From contig SUXC01000001.1 of assembly GCA_015061165.1 (NCBI GenBank), positions 62,001 through 126,000 on the forward strand: a stretch of DNA of 64,000 nt, written 5' to 3'. Made by a program: the position numbers and the translations under genes. The notes beneath the pieces were generated by a model that saw only the letters and a program-made list of their open reading frames with translations, was not told the DNA's origin and ran no database searches. This DNA is from Bacteroidales bacterium (GTDB lineage Bacteria > Bacteroidota > Bacteroidia > Bacteroidales > Paludibacteraceae). Shown in pieces: positions 7,731-17,173 of this stretch (positions within the stretch are counted from its first letter, which is position 1; each line of letters opens with the position of its first letter).

Positions 7731-10079
7731 TTAATGCGCTTCTAACCAGTTCTTTCCTACACCGCAGTCGGCAATCAAGGGCACAGTCAAATGCACCACA
7801 TTCTGCATCTCGCTGACCACAATCTCGCGCACCTTATCCACCTCGTCCATTGGCACATTGAAGTTCAACTCATCATGCACCTGCATAATCATCTGCGCCT
7901 TCAGCCCCTCATCCTTCAAACGGCGATGAATAGTAACCATTGCCATTTTTATAATATCCGCTGCTGTACCCTGAATAGGCGAATTAACGGCATTGCGCTC
8001 CGCGAACGAACGAACCGTAGCATTATGCGACAATATATCGGGCAAATAACGCTTTCTACCGAACAAGGTAATCGCATAGCCCTGCTCTCGTGCCAACTCT
8101 TTCTGACGTTCGATATAATCAATCACACCGGGGAAAGCAGCAAAATAGCCATCAATCAATGCCTTCGCCTCCGAACGCGAACAATCCAATTGCTGCGCCA
8201 AACCGAAAGCCGAGATTCCATAGATAATACCAAAATTGGCAGTCTTCGCTTGACGGCGTTGGTCTTTAGTAACCTGCTCAATAGGCACATTGAAAATCTT
8301 GGCTGCTGTGGCAGCGTGAATATCCTGTCCCGAACGGAACGCTTCCACCAGATGAGGGTCTTGCGAGAAATGTGCCATCAATCTAAGTTCAATCTGCGAA
8401 TAGTCCGCCGATAAGAACACACAACCCTCATCGGGTATCACCGCTTGGCGAATCAATTGTCCACGCTCGCTGCGAATAGGCAGGTTCTGCAAATTCGGAT
8501 TGGACGACGACAAACGCCCCGTAGCCGTAACCGTCTGATTATATGTCGTATGTATCTTACCCGTCTCCGCATTAATATACGTAGGCAATGCCGAAATATA
8601 CGTCGAAATCAGTTTCTTCAGTTCTCTATACTCTAAGATCATGCCCACTACCTTATGCTTGCCCTTCAAACCCAACAACACCTCCTCCGAAGTGGAATAC
8701 TGACCCGTCTTTGATTTTTTGGCTTTGGCATCCAACTTCAACTGGTCAAACAGCACCTCGCCCACCTGCTTAGGGGAATTGATATTAAAGGTCGTTTCCG
8801 CAGCCATATATATCTGTTCTTCCAGCACCTGCAACTCGTCATTGAGTTGAATCTCTGCCTGCTTGAGCATATCCACATCAATACGCACACCCGCTTGCTC
8901 CATTTCACGCAGTACTGCCGACAATGGCAGTTCCACCTCTTGATAGAGATTCCAGAGAGCCGTATCAGCCTTCAATACCTCCCACTGAATAGGTTGCGAT
9001 GGGTTATATGCCACTTCAGGATTGAGCAGATAACTCACCAAACGCCCCTCAATTGAGTCTTGGGACACCGTTTCTTCCTTTGCTATCCACCCGTTATCCT
9101 CCTCATATCCACCCGATAAAGAATCAGTTTCTACAGAGGCAAACAAGTCAAGTGTCGCCTCCTGTGGCTTGGCTTTCTTAGTGGCTTTGGCTATTGGCAA
9201 TGGGCTATTGGCAATAGAAGCGGGAGCCTGTTTGAGCAGCGAATTAAACTCTAATTCCCTATACAGAGGAGCCAATCGCTCCCAATCCTTCTCCTGACAC
9301 ACCAGCGATTGCGCATCAAAAGAAATAGGCACATCGGTCTTAATTGTGGCCAAGAACTTCGAAAAACGGATATTATCCACCTGTTCCTGCACTTTGCGCT
9401 GCAGTGCCCCTTTGAGTTGGTCGGTGTTCGCCAATAGGTTCTCTATCGAACCAAACTGCTGCAATAGTTGTACCGCCGTCTTCTCACCAACCCCTTTACA
9501 GCCAGGGATATTATCGCTGCTATCGCCCATCAATCCCAACAAATCCACCACCTGTGCCTGCGTTTGCAAACCATATTTCTCACACACTTCCTGAGGACCC
9601 ATCTTCTCAAATCCCCCCGTATGGCGCGGACGGAACATAAAAACATGTTCGGTTACCAACTGCCCATAATCCTTGTCGGGCGTTGCCATATACACCTCAA
9701 AACCCTCTTTCTCGGCCTGATGAGCAAGCGTTCCTATCACATCGTCTGCCTCATAACCATCCACCTGCAGAATAGGAATATTCATAGCCTGAAGCAGTTG
9801 TTTGATTCGAGGTACTGCCCAACGTATATCCTCTGGCGTCTCCTGTCGTTGCGCCTTATATTGCTCAAATGCTTCATGACGGAACGTAGGTCCCGCAGGG
9901 TCAAACGCCACAGCCAAGTGACTGGGCTTCACACGCTTAATCAAGTCCTCCAACGTGACTACAAAACCAAAAATAGCCGAAGTATTCTCTCCGCGCGAGT
10001 TCATACGAGGCGCACGAATAAAAGCATAATACGCGCGATAAATCATCGCGTAAGCATCTATGAGCAATAAGGTCTTCAA
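7731..10079 (-). CDS. polA: DNA polymerase I lacking most of the 3'-5' exonuclease domain
   Basis: DNA polymerase I fills gaps in repair and removes Okazaki primers. The 782-residue protein has the N-terminal 5' nuclease (residues 1 to about 285, with GYEADDVIGTLA and LMGDSSDNIPG). It also has the polymerase domain with motif A (DYSQIELRLMAH), motif B (RRQAKTANFGIIYG) and motif C (VHDEL). Between them only about 60-80 residues remain, where relatives carry a proofreading domain of about 180 residues. The C-terminal edge of that domain (LVSYLLNPEVAYNP) is still recognisable. The linker contains IANSPLPIAKAT, encoded by a 7-base array. Relatives are usually 920-950 residues long. Confidence 0.93.
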   Translation of the reverse strand: MKTLLLIDAYAMIYRAYYAFIRAPRMNSRGENTSAIFGFVVTLEDLIKRVKPSHLAVAFDPAGPTFRHEAFEQYKAQRQETPEDIRWAVPRIKQLLQAMNIPILQVDGYEADDVIGTLAHQAEKEGFEVYMATPDKDYGQLVTEHVFMFRPRHTGGFEKMGPQEVCEKYGLQTQAQVVDLLGLMGDSSDNIPGCKGVGEKTAVQLLQQFGSIENLLANTDQLKGALQRKVQEQVDNIRFSKFLATIKTDVPISFDAQSLVCQEKDWERLAPLYRELEFNSLLKQAPASIANSPLPIAKATKKAKPQEATLDLFASVETDSLSGGYEEDNGWIAKEETVSQDSIEGRLVSYLLNPEVAYNPSQPIQWEVLKADTALWNLYQEVELPLSAVLREMEQAGVRIDVDMLKQAEIQLNDELQVLEEQIYMAAETTFNINSPKQVGEVLFDQLKLDAKAKKSKTGQYSTSEEVLLGLKGKHKVVGMILEYRELKKLISTYISALPTYINAETGKIHTTYNQTVTATGRLSSSNPNLQNLPIRSERGQLIRQAVIPDEGCVFLSADYSQIELRLMAHFSQDPHLVEAFRSGQDIHAATAAKIFNVPIEQVTKDQRRQAKTANFGIIYGISAFGLAQQLDCSRSEAKALIDGYFAAFPGVIDYIERQKELAREQGYAITLFGRKRYLPDILSHNATVRSFAERNAVNSPIQGTAADIIKMAMVTIHRRLKDEGLKAQMIMQVHDELNFNVPMDEVDKVREIVVSEMQNVVHLTVPLIADCGVGKNWLEAH
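9191..9218. repeat. 7-base array inside polA linker
   Basis: Units ctattgg, caatggg, ctattgg, caataga. They are related to the CCAATCA/CCAATTG units in queG and the methyltransferase gene. Confidence 0.7.
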
Positions 10080-10099
10080 GGTTGAAAAAGTTTTAAGTG

Positions 10100-10153
10100 T
10101 TCTACGATTTCTATAACGTCTATGATTTCTATAGCCTCTATAACTTCTATAGA
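10100..10153. repeat. Six-unit 9-base array between polA and ung
   Basis: Units ttctacgat, ttctataac, gtctatgat, ttctatagc, ctctataac, ttctataga in register. They fill most of the spacer between two minus-strand genes. Confidence 0.8.
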
Positions 10154-10162
10154 CACCACCTT

Positions 10163-10825
10163 TTACCAGTTAATCGGTGCTTCTCCGTGTTGCAGAAGAT
10201 AATTATTCGCTTGAGAGAAGTGTCCGCAGCCAATAAACCCTCGATACGCGCTCAGCGGGCTGGGGTGCACAGCCGTCAATACCAAATGTCGTTTGCGGTC
10301 AATATACTGCCCCTTACGTTGTGCATAACTGCCCCAAAGCATAAATACAATATTATCCCGCTTTTGATTAAGCGCTTGTATTGCCGCATCCGTCAGTTCT
10401 TCCCAACCTTTGCCCTGATGGCTACCTGCCTTATGTGCCTCCACCGTCAGCGTAGCATTCAGCAACAACACCCCCTGCTCCGCCCAATGCGTCAGATTGC
10501 CCGAAGTAGGAATCGGTTTACCCAAATCGCGGTTGAGTTCCTTATAAATATTCTCCAACGATGGCGGAATACGCACACCATCCTGCACCGAGAAACATAA
10601 GCCATGTGCCTGATTCACATCATGATACGGATCCTGTCCGATAATCACAACCCGCACTTTGTCAAACGGACAAAGGTCAAATGCACGAAATATCTGCCCC
10701 GCAGGAGGAAAACACTGTTGCGTAGCGTAAGCGTGGCGCACAAAATCGGTCAGCAACTCGAAATACGGTTTGTCAAACTCGGGTTGCAACACCTGTCGCC
10801 AACTCTCATCAATACGCACAGTCAT
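10163..10825 (-). CDS. ung: Uracil-DNA glycosylase, family 1
   Basis: Removes uracil from DNA to start base excision repair. The 220-residue protein has the water-activating motif GQDPYH (about residues 64-69), NLTHWAEQGVLLLN, and the DNA-intercalation loop HPSPLSAYRGF near the C-terminus. Length and motif order match the family. It stands upstream of polA on the same strand, which fits a shared repair role. The gap holds a 9-base repeat array. Confidence 0.95.
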   Translation of the reverse strand: MTVRIDESWRQVLQPEFDKPYFELLTDFVRHAYATQQCFPPAGQIFRAFDLCPFDKVRVVIIGQDPYHDVNQAHGLCFSVQDGVRIPPSLENIYKELNRDLGKPIPTSGNLTHWAEQGVLLLNATLTVEAHKAGSHQGKGWEELTDAAIQALNQKRDNIVFMLWGSYAQRKGQYIDRKRHLVLTAVHPSPLSAYRGFIGCGHFSQANNYLLQHGEAPINW

Positions 10826-10829
10826 AGGG

Positions 10830-10901
10830 TATAAGTCTATAAGGTTTTAAGAATTTTAAGGGTCTTAAGAACGCTTAATTAAGGGTTTTAAGAATTATTA
10901 A
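10830..10901. repeat. Degenerate 9-base array between ung and queA
   Basis: About seven blocks of the type TAAGGTTTT / TAAGAATTT / TAAGAACGC. They occupy the whole gap between the two genes. Confidence 0.7.
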
Positions 10902-10904
10902 CGA

Positions 10905-12011
10905 CTAATCGTTGAGGATGAGCATAGCATCGCCATAATCACCAAAACGATACCCCTCTTTGATAGCCTCTTTGTATGCTTTCATCACGCAATCATACCC
11001 TCCGTATGTTGCCACCATAATCAATTGCGTGGACATAGGCATATAGAAATTCACGAGGAAAGAATTAGCAACTGTGAAACTATATGGCGCATAAATGAAC
11101 TTGTTGGTCCATCCTTCGTAAGCCTTAATCTGTCCGTTGGTACCTACCACATGCTCCAAAGCACGCATAACCTCCGTTCCTACAACACATACACGTTTCG
11201 ACTCTGTATGCGCCTTTTCTACCGCATCAGCCACCTGTTGAGAAATGAAAATCTGCTCACTCTCCACTTTATGTTTGCTCAAATCCTCTACATCCACGGG
11301 CTTGAAATTGCCCAAACCGACATGCGAAGTAATCGTATATGTATCCACACCACGAATCTCCAAACGCTTGAGGAGGTTCTTGGAGAAGTGCATACTGGAT
11401 GCTGGTGCAGCCACTGCACCAATATGCTTAGCAAAGACCGTTTGATAACGTTCTTCATCCATCTCCATCACGGGCAAATCCATAAATATCTCTTCGTATT
11501 GCTCCAAAGTCTCCTCTGTCATTGGTCGAGCAATATACTTAGGCAATGGAGTCGTACCCATACTATACAAGTGCTCCACAAAGTCATCGCCCTCATAATC
11601 CGTCAAGAAACGCAAGGTACGACCACGAGACGTCGTGTTATCAATCACTTCCGCAAAGATGGTAGCATCCTCATCAAAAAACAATTTGTTGCCAATACGA
11701 ATCTTACGCGCTGGATCAACCAACACATCCCAATAGCGGTTCTCGTGGTGCAACTCACGCAATAAGAATACCTCTATATTCGCGTTGGTTTTTTCCTTCT
11801 TAGCATACAAACGTGCAGGAAAAACCTTCGTGTCATTGGCAATCAATATATCTCCTTCATCGAAATATGCAGCAAGGTCACTCACCAATTTATGCTCAAT
11901 CTCGCCCGTCTTGGCATGCAACACCAACATACGCGCTTCATCGCGAAAACGACTTGGGAACTGCGCTATCAATTCCTCTGGAAGTTTGAATTTGAAATCA
12001 CTTAATCTCAT
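10905..12011 (-). CDS. queA: S-adenosylmethionine:tRNA ribosyltransferase-isomerase
   Basis: Transfers the ribosyl group of SAM to preQ1 in tRNA to make epoxyqueuosine. The 368-residue protein starts MRLSDFKFKLPEELIAQFPS and contains ANDTKVFPARL, GTTPLPKYIARP, HIGAVAAPASSMHFS and HVGLGNFKPV, all family-typical. It overlaps truB by 14 bases, so the two are translationally linked. The next queuosine enzyme, QueG, is encoded separately at 30235. Confidence 0.94.
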   Translation of the reverse strand: MRLSDFKFKLPEELIAQFPSRFRDEARMLVLHAKTGEIEHKLVSDLAAYFDEGDILIANDTKVFPARLYAKKEKTNANIEVFLLRELHHENRYWDVLVDPARKIRIGNKLFFDEDATIFAEVIDNTTSRGRTLRFLTDYEGDDFVEHLYSMGTTPLPKYIARPMTEETLEQYEEIFMDLPVMEMDEERYQTVFAKHIGAVAAPASSMHFSKNLLKRLEIRGVDTYTITSHVGLGNFKPVDVEDLSKHKVESEQIFISQQVADAVEKAHTESKRVCVVGTEVMRALEHVVGTNGQIKAYEGWTNKFIYAPYSFTVANSFLVNFYMPMSTQLIMVATYGGYDCVMKAYKEAIKEGYRFGDYGDAMLILND

Positions 12012-12693
12012 TATCTATCAAGTTTGTAAATTGTTCGAATGTCATACAATCCTCTACACGAATCTCCCCTACCCTCGTTCGGCGCAATGCTGTCAAGTGC
12101 GCACCACTATTCAATCGCTGACCTATATCACGCGCCAAAGCACGAATATATGTACCTTTGGAGCATACAATCCGCAAAGTCAGTTGCATAGTTTGTGGAT
12201 TAAACTCCTGTATCTCTATCTCATCAATGACCAGCAGTTTGGCTTTTAATTCCACCTCCTCGCCCTGTCGAGCCAATTTGTAAGCACGTTTACCATCCAC
12301 CTTGACCGCCGAAAACATAGGAGGCACCTGCCATTGTTCTCCCTCGAAAGTCGGAATAACCTCCTCTATCAACTCGCGCGTGATATGCTCAGTAGGATAA
12401 GTGGCATCAATCTCTTTCTCCAAGTCAAAACTGGGCGTAGTAGCCCCCAACTGCAAAGTCGCCACATATTCTTTTTGATGGGCTTGCAATTGATCAATGA
12501 GTTTCGTTTTCTTGCCTGTACAAACAACTACTACACCCGTCGCCAATGGATCAAGCGTACCCGAATGACCGACCTTCAACTTCTTGACGCCTAACTTCTT
12601 ACACAACAGCCATCGTACCTTACCCACCACGTCGAAACTGGTCCAACGATAGGGCTTATCGAACGCCAATATCTCCCCCTCAACAAAATCCAT
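11998..12693 (-). CDS. truB: tRNA pseudouridine-55 synthase
   Basis: Makes pseudouridine at position 55 of the T arm of tRNAs. The 231-residue protein has FDKPYRWTSFDVV near the N-terminus, the catalytic segment KVGHSGTLDPLATGV with its Asp, and a C-terminal RRTRVGEIRVEDC. ATG 12693 is preferred over a GTG two codons upstream. It starts 10 bases after the uppP stop and overlaps queA at its end, so it sits inside the envelope/secretion operon. Confidence 0.94.
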   Translation of the reverse strand: MDFVEGEILAFDKPYRWTSFDVVGKVRWLLCKKLGVKKLKVGHSGTLDPLATGVVVVCTGKKTKLIDQLQAHQKEYVATLQLGATTPSFDLEKEIDATYPTEHITRELIEEVIPTFEGEQWQVPPMFSAVKVDGKRAYKLARQGEEVELKAKLLVIDEIEIQEFNPQTMQLTLRIVCSKGTYIRALARDIGQRLNSGAHLTALRRTRVGEIRVEDCMTFEQFTNLIDNEIK

Positions 12694-12703
12694 ATTCACA
12701 CTT

Positions 12704-13510
12704 TCAACACAGTCCGTACACTATAGCAAATACACCTGCTACAAGGCAATATATAGCGAAGTACACCAGTTTTTGACGACGGACAATATTTATCATGAAC
12801 CTGCAAGCCAAACAGCCCGATACAAAAGCAGCGACAAAGCCAACCACCATAGGCACAATCCCCAACGAACTGACAACCTCACCACTCAAAATATCCAACA
12901 ACTCCAAAAACGCCTCGCCCAAAATAGGGATCAACACCATCAGGAAAGAGAACTTGGTTACACTCTCCTTTTTCACCCCACACAACAAACCCGTAGCAAT
13001 TGTTGTGCCACTGCGACTTAGTCCTGGCAACACAGCCACAGCCTGCGCAAGACCGATAATAATCGCATCCTTATAGCCTACTTCGTGACCCATTCCTGCA
13101 CGACGTTTGCTCAGCCACTCGCTGAAATATAGCAAGACTGCCGTTACGCACAAACATATACCTACAAGCAGCAATCCGCTACCAAAGAATGCCTCTACCT
13201 GCTCTTTGAAAAACATACCTACTATAAAAACAGGTATCATAGACACCAGAATCATGGCTACATAATTCTTGTCCTCATTCCATTTCGTAGTAGTAAATGT
13301 ACCTTTGAACAATTGTGCTACCTCTTTCCAAAGAATGACCAACGTGGACAATACCGTCGCAGTATGTACTACGATGGCAAAAGTCAAGTTCTCTTCGCCT
13401 GCTGTCCCCAACAACGCTTGACCTATTTCCAAATGTCCAGAGGACGAAACGGGCAGGAACTCAGTAAGACCCTGAATTATACCCAACACTAACGCTTCCC
13501 ACCAACTCAT
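12704..13510 (-). CDS. uppP: Undecaprenyl-diphosphatase UppP/BacA
   Basis: An integral membrane phosphatase that recycles undecaprenyl pyrophosphate for cell-wall and glycan synthesis. The 268 residues include the active-site motifs [12 protein letters not shown] (residues 17-28) and [13 protein letters not shown], with about eight membrane helices. Its start overlaps the end of the DUF3098 gene by 4 bases (ATGA). The same pairing of ftsX, DUF3098 and uppP is common in Bacteroidetes. Confidence 0.95.
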   Translation of the reverse strand: MSWWEALVLGIIQGLTEFLPVSSSGHLEIGQALLGTAGEENLTFAIVVHTATVLSTLVILWKEVAQLFKGTFTTTKWNEDKNYVAMILVSMIPVFIVGMFFKEQVEAFFGSGLLLVGICLCVTAVLLYFSEWLSKRRAGMGHEVGYKDAIIIGLAQAVAVLPGLSRSGTTIATGLLCGVKKESVTKFSFLMVLIPILGEAFLELLDILSGEVVSSLGIVPMVVGFVAAFVSGCLACRFMINIVRRQKLVYFAIYCLVAGVFAIVYGLC

Positions 13511-13725
13511 TTCTTACGTGGTTTATATAAAATGGCTACTATCATCACCATGAATCCGAACAACGAAATCATTGGACCAACGGTGATGCGACGTACTGAA
13601 AAAATATCTGGATTAAATTCGGTTGCTCCACTGGGTTCACCCACCATAAGAGCAAAACCTATTACAACGATGACCAAACTAATGGCAATCAATATAGCAT
13701 TGAGTTTTGGAAGATTAAATTTCAT
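13507..13725 (-). CDS. DUF3098 small membrane protein
   Basis: A 72-residue protein with two membrane helices (about residues 10-27 and 47-65) separated by a polar loop with [15 protein letters not shown]. This pattern is typical of the DUF3098 family found next to ftsX in Bacteroidetes. Its function is not known. It overlaps ftsX by 11 bases and uppP by 4 bases, so all three are tightly co-translated. Confidence 0.85.
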   Translation of the reverse strand: MKFNLPKLNAILIAISLVIVVIGFALMVGEPSGATEFNPDIFSVRRITVGPMISLFGFMVMIVAILYKPRKK

Positions 13726-14575
13726 ACATTTTACTGGTTTTCATTCGTATATAACGATTGGTGGCTGCCAATGACGCAAAGAATGTTATCACTATGCCTG
13801 TCGCCAACACAATCACAGATATAAACGCTATATTTTGCCAAATCAGTGGGAACAATGTGATTCCTAAGCGCGTTTGACAATAATAATACGTTGCAGCCAA
13901 CATCAGCAACGACAAGATTGCAGCCTCAACGCCCATACCTATATTGCGGCGAATCAGTGGCCACTTTATCACCCATGGGGTAGCGCCTACCAAGCGCATC
14001 GTATTGATTAAGAATCGTTTAGAATATACTTGCAATTGAATCGTATTACTAATCAGCACCAATGCGATAATCAATAGTGCCAACGCTACTGCCAACAATA
14101 TGAGTGCTATCTCGTTGAGATTATTATCCAGCACTTTTACCACATCCTTTTGATAAATCACCTTTTCCACATATGGCATAGCCTGCAATCCCTTTTCTAT
14201 CCGAGCTATACTGTCAGAATGGGCATATTTGGCTTGCAAACGAACCTCAAACGCATCGGTCAAAGGGTTATATCCTAAGAACGCGGTAGGGTCTTCGCCC
14301 AAATTAGTGATATGTTCTTGCAATGCCTCTTCACGAGAGATAAAACGATAATCCAACACATACGGTGCTGCATTCAGCAAGCGTTTGGTACGATCAACCT
14401 CATCCGTTGTATTATCCTCCTTCAATACAATAGACAACACTACGTTCTCCTTCACTTGGCGCATCAACTCATGAGCCGATAACAGCACCAAGCACTCCAA
14501 TCCTACCAAAAACAACACCAGAGCCACTGATACTGTCGTGGTAAAATACATATTAAATAAACTGCGTCTTTTCAT
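13715..14575 (-). CDS. ftsX: Cell division protein FtsX-like permease
   Basis: FtsX works with the ATPase FtsE in the inner membrane to control peptidoglycan hydrolases at division. The 286-residue protein has an N-terminal helix, an extracytoplasmic domain (about residues 45-150) and three C-terminal membrane helices, with VLISNTIQLQVYSKR and MRLVGATPWVIKWP between the second and third helices, as in the family. ATG 14575 is preferred to a GTG at 14602. ftsE is not in this window. A hairpin lies between gldN and this gene. Confidence 0.9.
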   Translation of the reverse strand: MKRRSLFNMYFTTTVSVALVLFLVGLECLVLLSAHELMRQVKENVVLSIVLKEDNTTDEVDRTKRLLNAAPYVLDYRFISREEALQEHITNLGEDPTAFLGYNPLTDAFEVRLQAKYAHSDSIARIEKGLQAMPYVEKVIYQKDVVKVLDNNLNEIALILLAVALALLIIALVLISNTIQLQVYSKRFLINTMRLVGATPWVIKWPLIRRNIGMGVEAAILSLLMLAATYYYCQTRLGITLFPLIWQNIAFISVIVLATGIVITFFASLAATNRYIRMKTSKMYEI

Positions 14576-14585
14576 TGTAAGAAGG

Positions 14586-14611
14586 AAAGGGCAGGTTCGC
14601 ACCCGCCCTTT
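14586..14611 (-). terminator. Hairpin between gldN and ftsX
   Basis: AAAGGGC pairs with GCCCTTT, with an inner CCC/AGG pairing. There is no long T run, so it may be a partial terminator or an RNA-processing site that lowers ftsX-queA expression relative to the gld genes. Confidence 0.5.
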
Positions 14612-14624
14612 GATTTATTGATTA

Positions 14625-15560
14625 TTAATATTCCCAAAGGTCTTGTTCTGCACTCAGCAATTCCCATTCTATGCGCTCTTGCTCTTTTGCGATAGCTTCA
14701 GGGGTAGTAGCATAATCAGGAATCATACGGTCGTACACATTACTTGCGCCCACCACATACGAACTGTAGAGTTTCTTGAGGAAGAAATCATCAAAGGTTA
14801 CACGCTTCGACTCGTTGTCTGATTGCATCACATACTGTTGAGCCATATATGGGCGGAACGCATCAAATGGCACCCAGAAGAGGATTTGTCCATACAATGC
14901 CTCCATGATAGGCTGTCCATCATAATAAGTGGTGTTATCAGCATGCATAGGTGCTATACCCAAGATCTTAGAATACAAACGAGAGTAATGTTTGTCAAAG
15001 AACACGATTTCTTGAATCACATATTTCAACTGATTACGCACAAAACCCTTGTATGTATAGTTGTTAAAGCGCATCTCGTTGGTGGTAGAATCGTAGTTCA
15101 ATAGCATGTATTCTGATGTTGCTATATTACCATCGCTTAATTCACCTGTACGGTCGGTGTTCAGGATTGTAGGAATCATCTCGCGAGGCATTGGTGGGAG
15201 ATTAAAATAAGGTTTAATATCGCCGACCTCCGAGGATTTCTCATATACTTCCATACCATCTTTGATGGCATTGAGCATAACCAAGAACAGAGACTTGTAT
15301 TGTGGGTCTTCTGATGAAACGGGATTATACAATTGGTAGTTTTGCTTAAAACGCATATCGATAATACGATATACCACACGTGACCAAACTATGTCATCCG
15401 CACGGTGGAATTTACTCACCAGCGTATCAGCCGTTTCTGACAACTCTTGGGTCTCTAAGCGTACAATACCCATATTGTCAAAAAACGAGTTTACTTGATA
15501 CTGTGCTTGGGTGGTAGCAAAACCAACCAACGCGAAAATAATTAAACAAACTTTCTTCAT
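14625..15560 (-). CDS. gldN: Type IX secretion periplasmic protein GldN/PorN
   Basis: GldN/PorN forms the periplasmic ring with the lipoprotein GldK/PorK in the type IX secretion system. The 311-residue protein has a signal peptide (cleavage after TQAQ near residue 19). The family landmarks ADDIVWSRVVYRIIDMR, QYKSLFLVMLNAIKDG and ILFWVPFDAFRP are present. It is last of the gld genes and starts 9 bases after gldM. Confidence 0.95.
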   Translation of the reverse strand: MKKVCLIIFALVGFATTQAQYQVNSFFDNMGIVRLETQELSETADTLVSKFHRADDIVWSRVVYRIIDMRFKQNYQLYNPVSSEDPQYKSLFLVMLNAIKDGMEVYEKSSEVGDIKPYFNLPPMPREMIPTILNTDRTGELSDGNIATSEYMLLNYDSTTNEMRFNNYTYKGFVRNQLKYVIQEIVFFDKHYSRLYSKILGIAPMHADNTTYYDGQPIMEALYGQILFWVPFDAFRPYMAQQYVMQSDNESKRVTFDDFFLKKLYSSYVVGASNVYDRMIPDYATTPEAIAKEQERIEWELLSAEQDLWEY

Positions 15561-15569
15561 AATATTCTT

Positions 15570-17129
15570 TTAATTTAACTCTATAGGAAGACCGCGCAAT
15601 TGTATCTCCTTGCCATCAGGACCTTTCGCCTTGATATACATCAAGTTGACAGTATTGCCTTGTTTCAATTTCTTGATAGCGTCCAATGCTTTGTTATCAA
15701 AGTGGTCGCCTTTTACCGAAATAGAAGCACCTGTTGGCAATTTCACTTGGAAACCAGTGATTTCGAACTTAGCTTGTACCAGTCCATCCGCACCATACGA
15801 AGCCACGATTCTGTTCTTTGGATTAATCAGCTGTGCGCGTGGTACACGTGTATCCTCAGTTGGCACACCGTTTATCTCGAAGTAAGCATCTGGACGAGGC
15901 AGATTCTTCACGCGGTATAGTTGCGAACCCATCAAAGTAGGTGTTCCTTCTATAGTTGCATATACTTCAATTTCCAAATTGTCTGGAGAATCTGCACTTG
16001 GACGGATAATCCACATATTGCCATCATGTTGGATAGATGCTTGTGCACATTTCACTTGCAACAAGTGGGCACTCACACCTGGCACTGAGATGGAGAATGG
16101 GTTGTCATAACCACGATACATGATATTCAAGTCGGTGTTGGAGATGGTCGCTGTTGGCTCACCTACGGTGTACTCACGCTCGAATGGCAAATATTGCATC
16201 ACACCTTGTTGGTCCATATAACCAATCTTACCTGTAATCTTCTGTACACCAACGGTATTTGCCACCACTTCATACACACCTTTGCTATTCAACTTTTGAC
16301 CATTCACATAGTACTCAGGTGTTTGGGTTGAGTCAATAGCAGCCAAAATCACTTGTGCGGTGTATTTTGTACCTTTCACCACGTAGTTAGCAGAAGGGAT
16401 CACGTATGCGTTAAACTTGTTCACGCGCAAGTCGCCTGCATCGGTAGCGCCCAACAGCAATCGCGTTGCCACGCCCTCGCAGTGACGAATATCATTCTGC
16501 AACTTAGTCAGAATAGTGATTGACGCACACATTGGCATCTCGTTGAAGATCATATTCTCCCATGTTACAGGGTCGCCTTCTGCGTTCTCGCCGTCATCGG
16601 TCACGAAAGTGCGGTTCATTTCCTCATGGAACATTGTCGCACCTGGGGCCTCTTCGGTATACTTAATCAAGAAGTTACGGAAACGATTAATCTTCTCTTT
16701 CAGTTCGGTAGCATGACCTTCGTTGATGGCATATTGAGCAGGGATATTGGTATCATCTTTCTTGCCAATCTCACTTACTTTGGCGTTCATCACTGCCTTT
16801 TTGCCGTCTGCCAACAGCACCATATCATCTTTGAATTTCTGCACATACTCAAAGAACTCATCCGAAACGCGTTTTACCTCCATGGCTTTGTCGTACCATT
16901 CTTGGGTCTTCTCTGGGTTTTTGTCCAAAGCAGCCTTAAAGGTAGCGTATGTTTCGGCGTTACTATCTTGCATTGTGTCAATAGTTGCATGCAAACTATC
17001 ATCCACTTGCGTGTATCCGTTCAAGATAGCTGCACTGACGTTGAGCGCCAACATGGCGGTCAACACCAGATACATCATACCTATCATCTTTTGTCTCGGA
17101 GTTTCCGGACAGTTAGTAGCTCCACTCAT
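15570..17129 (-). CDS. gldM: Type IX secretion motor protein GldM/PorM
   Basis: GldM spans the periplasm and, with GldL, forms the proton-driven inner-membrane motor of type IX secretion. The 519-residue protein has one membrane helix near residues 16-37 (MIGMMYLVLTAMLALNVSAAIL). A long periplasmic part of four domains follows, with a helical first domain up to about residue 220, YVIPSANYVVKGTKY, and the Ig-like C-terminal domains. The start MSGATNCPETPRQKMIG is the classic family N-terminus. Confidence 0.96.
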   Translation of the reverse strand: MSGATNCPETPRQKMIGMMYLVLTAMLALNVSAAILNGYTQVDDSLHATIDTMQDSNAETYATFKAALDKNPEKTQEWYDKAMEVKRVSDEFFEYVQKFKDDMVLLADGKKAVMNAKVSEIGKKDDTNIPAQYAINEGHATELKEKINRFRNFLIKYTEEAPGATMFHEEMNRTFVTDDGENAEGDPVTWENMIFNEMPMCASITILTKLQNDIRHCEGVATRLLLGATDAGDLRVNKFNAYVIPSANYVVKGTKYTAQVILAAIDSTQTPEYYVNGQKLNSKGVYEVVANTVGVQKITGKIGYMDQQGVMQYLPFEREYTVGEPTATISNTDLNIMYRGYDNPFSISVPGVSAHLLQVKCAQASIQHDGNMWIIRPSADSPDNLEIEVYATIEGTPTLMGSQLYRVKNLPRPDAYFEINGVPTEDTRVPRAQLINPKNRIVASYGADGLVQAKFEITGFQVKLPTGASISVKGDHFDNKALDAIKKLKQGNTVNLMYIKAKGPDGKEIQLRGLPIELN

Positions 17130-17173
17130 ACTTTGTTAATAAGTAATTTGCGTTAAGTACAATCTACTGTTTA

